Position numbers and translations under genes: made by a program
The notes under the pieces: generated by a model
The model's input: only the letters and a program-made list of their open reading frames with translations
Told to the model about the DNA's origin: nothing
Database searches by the model: none
In this document: piece by piece, positions 1 through 11,396 of the stretch
Layout: the number at the start of each line of letters is the position of its first letter
Numbering within the stretch: position 1 is the first letter of the stretch
Assembly: GCA_963070105.1 (NCBI GenBank)
Contig: OY718804.1
Location: forward strand, 6,781,317-6,845,316
Length of the DNA: 64,000 bases
Source of the DNA: Litomosoides sigmodontis
Lineage: Eukaryota; Nematoda; Chromadorea; Rhabditida; Onchocercidae
Direction of reading: 5' to 3'

Positions 1-238
1 ACCAGCTTGAAAACTTTAAACCATAACTCAAATAAACGGCGTAGTCCCCCATTCCTCTTCTTTATTCCCTTTAGAAAAAGTTGCTAATTGAAGCAATCAT
101 TGCTTTTGCTAGTTTAAAATAGAATTGCTGAGATTCTATCTCAAATAGGTGAGGAAAAAATGGACTAAGTCAAGTAAAAGATCCGATTTAACGACATTGG
201 GGTAAGAGTTGGTGTTGCATTAGAATGGTGCGTGTGGG

Positions 239-309
<71 letters not shown>

Positions 310-1171
310 CCAAAGTAGTGATAACGCATCATTAGCAATTAATCAATCAAATGAAAGGATGCAGAAACATTTCGTATGAAATCTTATTTCATTATATAAA
401 TATCAGCAAATAAGTTCAAAACTCAATTTCCGCGAAATTAACTGTGACATCAATCTTAGTTCTATAAAATCTAGATTTTAAAAGAAACCGCTGCAATGAA
501 ATCCCCGAGAACTACTATGCTTTCCAAAAATGCACGTCTTAGAAGTCAGCTAGTAAAATAAGGTCAAACAATAATGTGAGGTAAAATAACCAGTTTATAT
601 TCATACACAAAAGGCATGGATGGCAGTGACACACACACATCAGCTTTCAGAAGCTCATAAGAAACGTTCCGTTATACAATTCACAATGTCTTTTCTGAGA
701 ATAGCTTAAAAAAATGGTTCTACATGAGTGAATATATTAGTCAATTTATGCTAGCAATAAATTAATGAGATCGTTGTGCTATGTAATGAGTTAATGATAA
801 TCAACAAGATATATACTGAACGCCTTGAAAAAGCATGAAAAAAGGAACGATGAATGGCACGGAATATAACAATTCCACTTTCCATATGATTTAGATAGGA
901 CAATATGCCATAAATCCAATCACTTCATTTCGAGAAGCAAAACATTTAAAACTTTGAGCATGGTTAGACAATCTTTATTTCCCAACGCTTGAAGGACAAG
1001 TCTCAGAACGCGCAATAGAATTACTTCGCGTACGAATAACATTCACACGTAGTCCTTTCGTTGTTTCGCCATTTCGTTGCTGTGCTAGACTAAATATAAA
1101 TAACATGAAGCACACAAGTTAAAATCAAAACGCGCATATTAAATTATTAAATTACTAGGAGGCAAACATCC
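1..1171. other. Non-coding flank with AT microsatellite
   Basis: I see no convincing exon in this stretch. It is AT-rich throughout. The only striking element is a long AT dinucleotide run, listed separately. Its right end is the probable 3' flank of the minus-strand gene that stops at 1172. Confidence 0.5.
240..307. repeat. (AT)n microsatellite
   Basis: An essentially uninterrupted run of AT dinucleotides about 65 bases long. It lies outside any gene I can support. Confidence 0.97.
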
Positions 1172-2561
1172 CTAGAACCGTCGCTTTTTTGATCTCTGAA
1201 ATTGTTCCATAAACTACGACATTTGTGCTCAATCCTATGTTATCACTTGAATAATTCTGTTACAAACGAATATAAAGCATAAAATTATTTTCCCTCAAAA
1301 TATTTTCGTTCATAAATCTCACTATTTACCTCATTTGCTGAGCACGGGCTACAATTTTCTTCTCCTTCGAAACTTTTCCTGAAATCAGAGGCAGTATATC
1401 AAGAATAATTAACCATTACCAAGGAAACTGTAAATGCATGATTGAAGAGGTATTGGAACAAAATTCGAGTGTGAACGAACCCTTAATATGTTTTGGAGTA
1501 CTAAGACGAGTAAAAAAAGCATCAATTTCAGCAGCAGTTTTTCGTTTTTCATTCACAGACGAGTAGTCTTTCATTATAGGAGATGAGGATATGATGATAG
1601 GTTTCGTCTGAAAATATAGCAAAAATTTAAGCAAATTGTTCATAATGTTTCTCTCTTTCTTCTTAAATTTGTGAGCAAAAACGAATACTAATATTTTTGA
1701 CTGAACTGAAGTTATCGTCATTAATTTGTAGATCAAGCCATACCCTGAAGATTAAAGGAGATAGACTTGGTACTTCTCGTGCCACTCCAGCACCAGCTGA
1801 AAAAAAAAGTTGTATTTAAAGCAAAACATTTTTTTATGCAAACTATGAATGAGGTGAAAATGTCATTAGTAAAAACGTCAAATGATTAGTAATTTGCTAA
1901 CCGTAATAAACAGTTCCACAGATCTGATAAACAACCAGACACAAATGATATGTTAAGGAACTTGCCAGAAGAAACGCGTTCCATAGAATCGCCTCCTTTC
2001 GCACATTTTGTAACCGCGACGCGGAATTGTTGCTCAGTTTCAAGGGGTGGTAAACAATCTTAAATATTCCATCACATCTTCTAAAGTGCATTTCTGGACC
2101 GCTGTGCAACCAAACACTGGATAGAACAATAAAAACAAGAAAATTATCTAAAAAAATTAACGACCAATTACCATTAGAATTATGCACATGAAGTGGTTCT
2201 GATTTGCGAGTTCGGCTTCGTGGGTGATGTTCTTCCAAGGGCAAATCCATCTCAAAATTAGAACATAAAATACAATGGAGCATTGCAAAATGCAACTAAA
2301 ACTCCACTTAAAAATGCTGACACTAATGTTATTTTGAAATACCGTATGTCCCAAATAAAAAGGATCTTGGAACGTTACCTTCAAAGCATCACAAGTATCA
2401 TTTTCTGTGTCATCTTTCATAAAAGTTTTTAAAGTATTTTCAGACATCGAAGAAGATGACGGTTCATTTCTTCCACTGCTTTCTTCATATGGAATTTCCT
2501 CGTGTCCATTTCGAGTATTTGAAAGATTCCGCTTAATTAGTGAGTAGTCATGAATACTCAT
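1172..2561 (-). CDS. Unrecognised protein with one possible membrane segment and a basic tail
   Basis: No family recognised. Six phase-consistent exons can be chained on the minus strand. The first begins MSIHDYSLIKRNLS at 2561, 20-odd bases behind an acceptor-like TTGCAG, and is rich in Ser, Glu and Asp. The second carries DLPLEEHHPRSRTRKSEP. The third holds a hydrophobic stretch (AILWNAFLLASSLTYHLCLV) that could span a membrane. Then come a short exon ending SLSPLIFR, one with KRKTAAEIDAFFTRLSTPKH, and two small ones giving a Lys/Arg-rich C-terminus (KKIVARAQQMR, then SKKRRF and a TAG at 1172-1174). The last joins work in phase, which is the main support. Weak point: in the exon near 1900-2130 other frames also look protein-like (for example CTLEDVMEYLRL), so that exon could be misread. 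The neighbour PSMD6 is on the same strand 2.2 kb away. Confidence 0.45.
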
Positions 2562-4750
2562 GTTAAAACAAAAGTATGATCTCTGCAATTAACCAAAACT
2601 GCCAACCAATTATCTACATTTTTATATTAAAAAAATATTTAAAAAACTATTAAAAATAATAGCTATTTAAAGTAAAAAGTTTAGAAATGCAGAAAAAAAT
2701 TCCTACTCAATAGCATCAACCAATTAAAACGAGGAAAGAGAAAAAGACAGAGAGATGAATTATGGAATAACTTGAAAGCTATTAGGAGTCTGTAAAAGAC
2801 GTGAAAGGCAAACCAGATAAACCACAAGTAAATCGACCCTCCAACACACCCCCACCCTGAACGACAACAAAATGAAAATGAAAGCAACTCAGCAATATCA
2901 GAAATTGCCGCGAAAATTTCAAACCATAGATTGTCCCGATATGCAAATGAACACGTCTATTTTGAATGTTATAGACATTTGTGAATTTTTGCAGTTTGTG
3001 TAATTTTTGTCTGACGGTTTCGAGTAGTGAGGAAGGCTTAGTTATTTGAAATAATGGTACATTTTATAATACAATCGTCAAGCTGATTAGCGAGTTGACT
3101 CCATTACTTGGTTCTTTACCGTTGATTTGGGAAAATAATTTAAGATCTTTGTTCGGGCATTGGTTCAAAGAAGTGTGGACGGCAAAACCGCTTCATTTCA
3201 GAGATACTTTGAAACAAAAAGTCAACAAAAAGTCCGAAATTACTTTCTCAAATCAGCAATGAAGAAGGATAACCAAATGGTAGCGTCAACTGCCTTTTCC
3301 GAATTGTATTGTAACGTGAAAAAGAATAAACCGCTCCATCAAATAATTAAGCCTTCACTACTGTTTGATTGTGACAGCACAAAGATTTCCCAGACACAAT
3401 AAACACCCATCTTGGATTTTTCTCGATATGTTCAATTGAAGGATTTTTCTGGAAGGAGTCAATACATCCTCAAAAACAATTTGTATGATTCCTGTATATT
3501 CTAGGATGATGCTGTCAGTGTTCCACTTCTGCCTTATGATTCGTTTTGCAAAATCGAAGTAATTTATAATAAATATGTCTAATAATTATTGTAATTTGTT
3601 TTATGGGAATATTTCTATTCAAACAATTCATCCTTAAATTGTAATTTAATAAATATTACAATGTATAATGTAATAAATCATTTAGCTAACATCTTTATTT
3701 CTCTCTAACATGCTTGAGTTATTAAATTTGCAGGGACCAATTCACAAGTTTTGTGTAAACTACTACCACACATACATGTTGAGTTTACTTCTTTGTATCC
3801 GAGTACGTAGCTTATTGGTTTTGCGGACTGACAGTTTAGTGATTCGTCATCGAGCAATACCTAATGCTTATCTCCCAATGCGATGGTATCAAACCTTCTG
3901 TTAATCGAACTTCATATAAGCCAAAAAATTTCACGACAGTTGAAGTTTTATCTCAAATGATTATTTATTTACAACAGTTCAGGGGGTTTTACCGCTTTTG
4001 CACCTTTTTACAATGTGCTTAGAAAAGCTATTTTTTTTGGTCAATGAAATGCAAAAATCGATGTAAAATTCTAAGAAACAAAATGTACTCCTCTGTGGAT
4101 ATCTGAAAATTTACATGCTCTTGAAATCGCTACCATTCTTACCTGCTTCCCACCACCCTCTGTTGTTCATAATCCACGAATGTAGCGTAGTCTCCCGCAT
4201 AACTATAAACAGTTATATGCCTTTTTACTTGCCGCTTTTAGGCGCAAATCAACTGAAAGCATTCGAAAACATGAGGCAAACTACCATTCCTTCCTTCTTG
4301 TACAGTAATTCAGGACTAAACAACTAGGAAAATAATAACGATAAATGATAATATCACTTGATTTTTTCTATTTTTTAATACATATGTATATTTTTTGAAA
4401 TTGAACTTGATTATTATTATGATCTATCTGTTCATACTTCAACTTATCACTGAAAGTCTGATTAAATTATTGATGAATTCCCAGCTAAAAGCTTCTGCTA
4501 CAAGAAAGCATGCTCACCTTGATAATGCAGTCGAAGTGAATAAAAGGTTTTATGCAACTTATGATAATGGATGACAGATTAAATAGCAGTGGATAACCCT
4601 ATATTAATTATCGTCTTTCACAATTTATTTCCAGGAATGATAATGATTTTCGAAATATTTTTCTTAGGATTTTGAAACATCTGGAACTCAATTCCTAACA
4701 TTTCAGAGAATTCTGTAAAAGTCAATCAAAGTTCTATGTAGAAAGAATAT
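2562..4750. other. Intergenic interval, one unexplained ORF
   Basis: This 2.2 kb lies between two minus-strand genes. Apart from the open frame at 3160-3402, listed separately, I see only AT-rich sequence with no exon chain on either strand. The ORFs near 3710 and 4115 are rich in Leu, Phe and Ser and have no supporting splice partners. Confidence 0.4.
3160..3402 (+). CDS. Hypothetical short ORF or terminal exon
   Basis: Eighty codons are open up to a TAA at 3400-3402. The frame has no ATG at its left end. It begins in the middle of open sequence and contains an internal acceptor-like TTCATTTCAG just before a codon run reading RYFETKSQQKVRNYF. The product would be Lys/Gln/Ser-rich and largely helical. 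No family recognised. It could be the last exon of a small plus-strand gene running divergently from the 1172-2561 gene, whose start is about 600 bases to the left, but I found no convincing first exon. It may equally be a chance ORF, since 60-90 codon open frames are frequent in this window. Confidence 0.3.
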   Translation: MVQRSVDGKTASFQRYFETKSQQKVRNYFLKSAMKKDNQMVASTAFSELYCNVKKNKPLHQIIKPSLLFDCDSTKISQTQ

Positions 4751-6958
4751 TCAGCCGTTGATCACACGTGCAAGTTTTTGTATGCGATTCAAAAGGATAT
4801 CACCGTCCCTGGAAAAAAGAAATTTGTGCTCGAGAAATAACTTCCTTTAACAAGTCCCATTAAAACTGAAATTCTATCGAACATCGACCAAATGAAACTC
4901 ATTTCGAGTTTAAAGGACATATCAAAAGACAAATAATTCCTAAGGAGAAAGGATAACAAACTTGATGACGCTGTGATAAAGATGATTTTTGGTGTCCGGA
5001 TGATTCATTACTATGATTCCCCTGACAGCATCTATTCTGCAGTGAAGCTGACCAGTAGCGATGAGTCGATGTAACTCTTTATCAATAAATTCTTTCGAAA
5101 CACCAAAATCTTTCGCCATCATATCTAAACGAACCTAAAACACGACGAGACACCGTTTGAGCAAGTCACTTACTGCATAGCAATTTTCTTCGAAACATTT
5201 CACGTTTGGAATGCAAGCAATGATGACTGCAGTTTAAAGATGCGAGACAGCGTGACTGTATAACTTCAATTTTATTACATTTTATACACCATACTAAAGT
5301 GAATCGAAAAATTTAAAAAATTTTTTTTAAAAAAAATTATGAAAACTGATCGTTACCGTTTTATACGGAGTAAGAAATTGTTCGTATGCTTTAAAACGCA
5401 TTGCTCTTGAGTAAAAATTGTAATGCGGTGCTAAATAACGATCAAATTTTAATCGCTCTCTTTCCAATTTCGCAAGCTCTGTGAAGAGCTCGTCATATCG
5501 GCATCCATAAAAAGCCTCCAAATAGTGCTTTACAGACACCAATTCATTGTTTTCACCACCACCAGTGAGCTAAATACAAAATTTACAAAGAAATTTTGAA
5601 AACATTACACTCAATTTTGCATCAAACACAACGATGAATTACAAAAAAATTCTTACTAACTATTGAAAGTCAACAATAAATTAAGAGAATTAAACTGACC
5701 TGTTCCTGGATTTCATTGCATCTGATAACTTTTGTACGCAGATCAGGGCGTTCTAGTGCTGGAAAAATCTGATATGTTTATATTTCTATGTTTGTGAGAC
5801 ATTTTTGTTAGTGAAAAAGTACGATAAACCACTTACCGTACACGGCCGAAATAACTGTATAAAATATAAGTTGCTCATAAGTCATGAGTTCGTATGAACC
5901 AAACGTTGGTACAGCTTCCAAAAAAAGCGTTGCAGCTCCCTTCAAATCTCTCACCGACATCTTGTAAAGACCTTCATAAGATCGAAGACGATTTTTTCGT
6001 TCCCAGTCGCCACCCTAAATTACTCCGCTCATTAGACAATTTGCATAAGCTTAGTTCGACTATATAATTCTCAGACTAACCGAGCGAATGTTTTTACCTT
6101 TTGTACGAGTGCCTAGCACGAAATTCATTACTTTATACGAAACTCTCTCAAACCTGTTCCATGAGATTCTTTGCTTCCGCAATATTTGCATTTATGAGTT
6201 GATGATCCAAAAAGAAAAGACCAAGCCGAATAAGGTTGAAAATGAGATCAATCCTGTATCCAATGCCAACAGTTTTCTCATATGTTTGTCTAAACGATGC
6301 AACTGCCGCATCTTTATCTCCAATTTTACATAAATATTCGCTTTTGCGAAGATATGCCTGTCGTACTTCACTTTCTCCTATAAAAAATATGAATATATAT
6401 TAAGTAAAATTCATTTTATTTGCACGTATCTTTTGTCTCCCAAAGATATTCTAAATGTTATTTATCGTATACCCAAAGTACCTAAGTTTTGCTCTGCATC
6501 TGCTATTTCATTGTCTATTTCCTTTAAACGCTTCTCATTTGCTTCCATTAACTCGGTTAATAATGACTCGTCTACAGTCGTCCCGACGTCGGCACAAACG
6601 AGTTTATAATACGGTCCCATTTCATTTTCTTTGATCAGCTGAAATTTAAAACATAATTTTTTACAAATTCATATATAAACAGTGATGCATAAATGTGTAC
6701 AAAAAAGAAACTAACTTCAACAAGTTTTTCCCATTTTTCCTTCTTTACTTTCAAGTCAATATCAGGGTGCGATAGCAGAAAACAAAGTTGTGCAATATCC
6801 AAATTCGGTATCTTTGAAATCACCTGAAATCCACTTTTTATAAGACACATACAAGAAACACAAATAAATTACGACTGAAAATATTTATTGCAACTCACTT
6901 CCTTTTCAACATCCTCGAATAACTGTTGCTTTGTTGTACCTGGAGCTCTTTCAGCCAT
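4751..6958 (-). CDS. rpn-7: 26S proteasome non-ATPase subunit 6 (Rpn7/PSMD6)
   Basis: Rpn7 is a PCI-domain subunit of the lid of the 19S regulatory particle, needed to assemble the lid that deubiquitinates substrates before degradation. About nine exons on the minus strand collect to roughly 400 residues, close to the family length. Diagnostic pieces in order: [20 protein letters not shown] at the start, [16 protein letters not shown], an acidic coiled segment with [14 protein letters not shown], the TPR-like [19 protein letters not shown], then [17 protein letters not shown] and [19 protein letters not shown]. The PCI/winged-helix end has [20 protein letters not shown] and closes with [16 protein letters not shown] and a TGA at 4751-4753. 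The start is preferred because TTTATAG sits directly before its ATG, which fits an SL trans-splice or first-exon acceptor. All pieces align in order to the eukaryotic family, so identity is secure; exact exon ends are by eye. Confidence 0.95.
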
Positions 6959-7761
6959 CTATAAAGGTATTACAAGAAATCAAAATTCATACGCGCCATT
7001 TACTGAAGCATTTCTAAGCAAAAATATTTCTGGAAAAAATGAATGAAAAGACTGATTCTAATTTAGAAAATCTCTTGCATAAGGTAGTGGATAGCAACAA
7101 CTTGTGTAGTTATTCAGATCTCCCATATTAAATATCTTTACTGTAATGCATGAAAATGGACATGCTATAAGAAATTAAAATTCACCATCACATAATCGTG
7201 TGTAATAGAATCATGAAAGTGAAGGTGACAGATTTAAATACAATTGTCTTATTTGGCTAGAGATAATAAGAACCCAAACTTCAACTTTTCAATATATGAA
7301 AGATCCTCAAGATCAACTCCTACACATTCACACTCTACTCATGAAACAAAAAAAAACATCATGCCCTTCTACAATATACATGACAGTGCCAAATCTGATA
7401 AATATGGGACACAAACTTATCCGAAAAAAAATATTAAAGACTTGCAAAAAACTCAGCATGAATTCTGTCTTCATATTTTAGTTGACTGATCCGAATAAGA
7501 CATAGCAATTTTACGAAAAAACAATAGCAAAATAAATGAAAAGCTAGGGCTCGACTTTTGAAAGGCAAAATTGTGAAAGCACACGACTTTAAAACTTGAA
7601 GTTACCGAATAGGTGAACTTTAAACACTGATGATCCAATTGCACTCGAACTAATAATTACATAATTTGAACACAATTAACAAAAATGCAAAAGATTCGAA
7701 CAAAAATACGGTAAATGTTTTCATACTAAAACACAGTAACTGAGCAAAAATCTGTTTCATG
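6959..7761. other. Intergenic spacer between PSMD6 and the SPK/RAP1-like gene
   Basis: About 800 bases separate the 3' end of the upstream minus-strand gene from the PSMD6 start. I see no exon. The two overlapping plus-strand ORFs at 7244-7489 are Lys/Asn/His-rich, lack splice partners and look like chance frames. Confidence 0.5.
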
Positions 7762-10502
7762 CTAAATCATTTGCTGTTGTAATTTTCTGAGGTAACTCTT
7801 CAAATCACTTCCAAATCGTTTCGCTTCTTTTGCACGTAACTCTAATATTTTCTCCATTTTCATTTTCTGCAAAAAAGAAAATTTATGCAAGAAACGCACC
7901 ACACATAATAATGGTGTACAACAAAACTTTTCAAACTGAACATAAAAATCTTACTTCGACACCCTTAAGTTGTCGCTTATTTAAGATATAAGCAACTAGC
8001 TGCTTTAGCTCGTCGTCAATAATACTCTCGAAGACTGGCGATTCTTGCTTTCCCTTTTCAGAGGTTATGGTTAATGTACTATTGCACGCAGCAGTTTTCA
8101 AATTTCCGTTTGGCATCACTTCCGTTCCAACCTGATTCCTAAGGACTTCGTTGGGAAAGACTACAGTACTGGTTTCATTCTTCGAGCAAGACATATTCAT
8201 GTTATTTTCCTTTAAATCACCGCGAAGTTCATCTTCTACGCAAAACGTTTTTTTGCTTTTGCTTGTTCCTCGACCATTAATTTCGTTTGAAAACAACTGC
8301 TTTCCATATGTACTTACTTCTGTATTATCACATACTTCCCTTTGCTCACGCCCACTTTCTTCCTCGTCATCTGACAACCGTCTGACTAAAAACTCAATGC
8401 AATGCTTTTGATAAACAGCTGATTATATACATTTAAAAGAGTTGCACCACTACACTTCCATATTCCACTGATACATATAATAATATTTTCAAAACAATTT
8501 GGTAATACAAGAAACATACGATTACCGTGGAATGTTTCGTTTTCGTCACCAACATCATTACAGTCTTCATTTTGGTCGGCATTGCAGTCACGGTTCTGAA
8601 CAAATAATGTGTTTAAAACGTAACTTTTAAACTGATATATTATTCAAAACACTTACATACTTACATTATGCTCAAAGTCAATAGCTTCGGTTGCTTTACA
8701 GTTGCGAATTTCATGCAACCTGCTGTTTTCAGTGTTTATTCGTTTTCGCAGATTGTAATGCCTAAAAATGACACATAAACAAATAAATTAAACGCAACGA
8801 ACAGACCGATATCATTTTAACTCATCCAGACAAAAATAAGTACATATATAACCAGACATATGGAATGAAAAAAAAAGCGCTCCTTTATCATAACAAACAC
8901 TTAAATATATTGTAATTGAATATTTTTTTCAGAAAAAATTTTTCCCCGTGGTGCTATTCGAACACGTAATACGTCGTCTAAACCTAAGTCGAACATACTG
9001 ATAGCTTGCATTAATAGAAGAAAGAACATACTAACCCCGAACATGGCACTGTTGAGGGATTTTTGTTGGAGCCCACCGACAGTCTCGCAATTTTCGATAC
9101 AGACCCTGAAATACAAAATATAAGACTTGACATTACATGTATTTAATGCCTTAAAAAAATTACATTTCTCCAAAATCTTATAAAACAGCTTACCATTTAG
9201 TTCAAACGCGTCGTAACCTAGTTCATCATTTATATCATCATCACCACCTGAAATGGAAAATTATCATCTGTTCACAAAGAAATGTGAGGAGTGAAAATAA
9301 AAGATATTGACCCTCATTTTAGACTTCAGCATGTTATGACGTATTAAGAGATATATAGTTAATTAACACATGACGAAAAGAAATTCTCTTTCGCAGTTAA
9401 AATTGCATACCGCATGAGGCCTTTCTTTTAAGAAGAGATGGATAGTACTCTTTGCCTGAAAATTTATATTTTAATTCTTCGTTCTCTCATTTTAGTTTAA
9501 CATAACTAAAAGAAGCCGATTCATAATGTTGAGACATATAGAACAGAGAATTCTGCACTACGTGCAGCAATCTTTTATATTAGATCGTTAACAACAAATG
9601 TGTGGATATATAAGAGTAAAAAAAGCTGAATCAAAATTTGGCAACAAAAAAATCGAACAAATGAGGAAGCAACCTCCTTTTTCATATTTAGTCACAATAC
9701 CAAAATCATTTGTGGTGATCGATATGTTTTCCTTGTATTCAATCCTGTAAATTAAGGCATTTTAAAAAATGGCGAAATAAACGCGTTTCTGATTTTAATT
9801 CACTTTGGGAACTAAAAAAAGCTCAAAAACGAGAACTAGGAGCAATTATCTTGTAAAAGGCAGCACAAACTTGTAGTGCTAATTTTCCCTACCTAATTGC
9901 AATTTAAAAAATTAAAAAAAAGCTTACATTTTTTGCTGGCGTCTCGAGAGTTGTAGGTCGAGCTGACTTGCGATGTACAATTGCTGTTCCACTGGTATCT
10001 TCGCTTCTTCGATATGGTCGTACATTGCTTTACGAAAGCTGTAAAAAAATAGATTCACCAAGGTAAAGCGAATATAGCCTAGCGTTCTGCTTTTGTTTCC
10101 TCAGCCTATCGGCTGAGGACAGCAAGATAAAGCGAGTACAACTAAACACGTCAACAAAAATTTTATTTACTGTGTAGCAAGCGACGAAGCGGTTTTGTTG
10201 GTTTTTTGGGTTGCTTCAAACTTTTTCCATAACTTTAAACCTTTTGGTTTTAAAGCAACTTCATCTCCACTCTGCAGTCTCCTGTAAATTTTATGCAGCA
10301 AGAATGTCTCTCAAAAAGAATTTAAGAGGCAGCACACAAAGTAATAAGAGGTACCAAAAATTCTTGCTTGGCTGATTTCTTAATCAGTGGAAGATTACGA
10401 TGGATCTCAAGCACATGCATAAACTAAAAATTAAACTTACTCAAAAATGTACTCCCACATTAATCGTTCGTCATATAATGAGTATGAATTTCGAACAGCC
10501 AT
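7762..10502 (-). CDS. Nuclear-type protein with N-terminal SPK/RAP1-like helical domain
   Basis: Eleven minus-strand exons join in phase into about 410 residues. Exons 1-3 form a compact helical domain: MAVRNSYSLYDERLMWEYIF, then EVALKPKGLKLWKKFEATQK, then FRKAMYDHIEEAKIPVEQQL. The spacing of Trp and other hydrophobic residues, with a closing basic FRK helix, resembles nematode SPK domains and Myb/homeodomain-like folds of RAP1-type telomere proteins. The middle is short acidic, low-complexity exons (GGDDDINDELGYDAFELN; NRDCNADQNEDCNDVGDENE). The large exon at 7952-8385 is Ser/Glu/Asn-rich and ends SIIDDELKQLVAYILNKRQL, and the last exon is a Lys/Arg-rich helix (KMEKILELRAKEAKRF) ending QQQMI and a TAG at 7762-7764. 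A role in DNA or chromatin binding is inference from the fold only. TTTCTAG lies 14 bases before the ATG. Confidence 0.8.
8903..8995 (-). other. Candidate alternative last exon of the SPK/RAP1-like gene
   Basis: Inside an intron of the 7762-10502 gene, an acceptor-like CTATCAG is followed by an open frame that begins GMFDLGLDDVLRVRIAPRGK when joined in phase to the preceding exon (which ends PCSG) and terminates about 13 codons later at a TAA. It would give a shorter isoform lacking the acidic region and the basic C-terminal helix. No downstream donor in this stretch restores the phase of the next exon, so it fits a terminal exon better than a cassette exon. Confidence 0.4.
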
Positions 10503-11396
10503 ATCCCACACTCAGCTAGAAAGAAGAAAATGCAATACAATTAAAGTCTGTCGAAGTCAGCATTTAATGATCGTACTGTAATGAAGAAGTAATAAAGGAG
10601 CTATACAAGAGCAGTACGTACAAATCCACGATATCTCTATTCCGAGAAGCAAAAACGATCTCACAGAGAGATGCACGTCTTAAGAAGAGCCTATCCTAAT
10701 GATGTCCAGTCGTTTCAGCTTTTTTCACACTGGACTCTGCTAACATAACTGGAAATGAATCATGTTTTGGAATGGGTGAATAATGCGTCATTTTCTACTA
10801 CGCAAGTAACTCGCATTCGCTTTGACGCTCACGTGCATACGCGAAACGGTACGCATATGACAGCTTGCAACGAAACGAATGTTAAAAACATATCAAATGT
10901 TAATTTAAGAGATGACAGGCGTTAATAGAAATTACGAGGGATCGTACGGAAGGAAGAGACGGGAGACGTTCGCGAGTTTTCTTGGTCAATGGTGCTGTTG
11001 GGCAGGTGGTTGATTGGTTTTTTACTGTAGCTGACTTGTGCCATTGCGTGTTACACGTGGAGGAAAAGAACTAAACGACGTGTGCGGAAATATGGAGCGT
11101 AGAAAAGAAATGATTTTTGCTGTGTAATGTGGAAAGGTTCATGGAGAGAGAAAGGATTGCGATTGACCTGCTTAAATTGGCTGTGTCACTTCTTGAGGGG
11201 TGATGTTGGCCTTTATGTTTCTGTTTTCTTTACTTTAGACTTTAAAGGAGTTATGTGCGTGCACTCTAACCTCGCGGTAGTTACCACACTGAAAACTTCT
11301 TGCAAGCTCGTTGCAGAGACCGCCTGCCGCCTGTCCGCTTCCGCACGATGTTCCAATGAGTTATCGATTACCTTAGTGTCATTCCTGCTATTTACG
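10503..11396. promoter_or_regulatory. Shared divergent promoter region
   Basis: About 890 bases separate the start of the minus-strand SPK/RAP1-like gene from the start of the plus-strand TMEM165 gene, so both promoters must lie here unless one gene has a distant first exon. The sequence is visibly less AT-rich than the surroundings between about 10800 and 11350. An open frame runs from 11127 into the TMEM165 first exon and would add about 90 residues to it, but the ATG at 11397 gives a proper signal peptide and is preferred. Confidence 0.45.

Noticed and set aside
8935..9010. tRNA-like GTTCGAATAGC on the minus strand
   Set aside because: No T-stem or acceptor pairing; the stretch is better explained as a coding-like alternative exon.
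11127..11396. Longer N-terminus for TMEM165
   Set aside because: The frame is open, but the added residues are not family-like, while the ATG at 11397 gives a good signal peptide.
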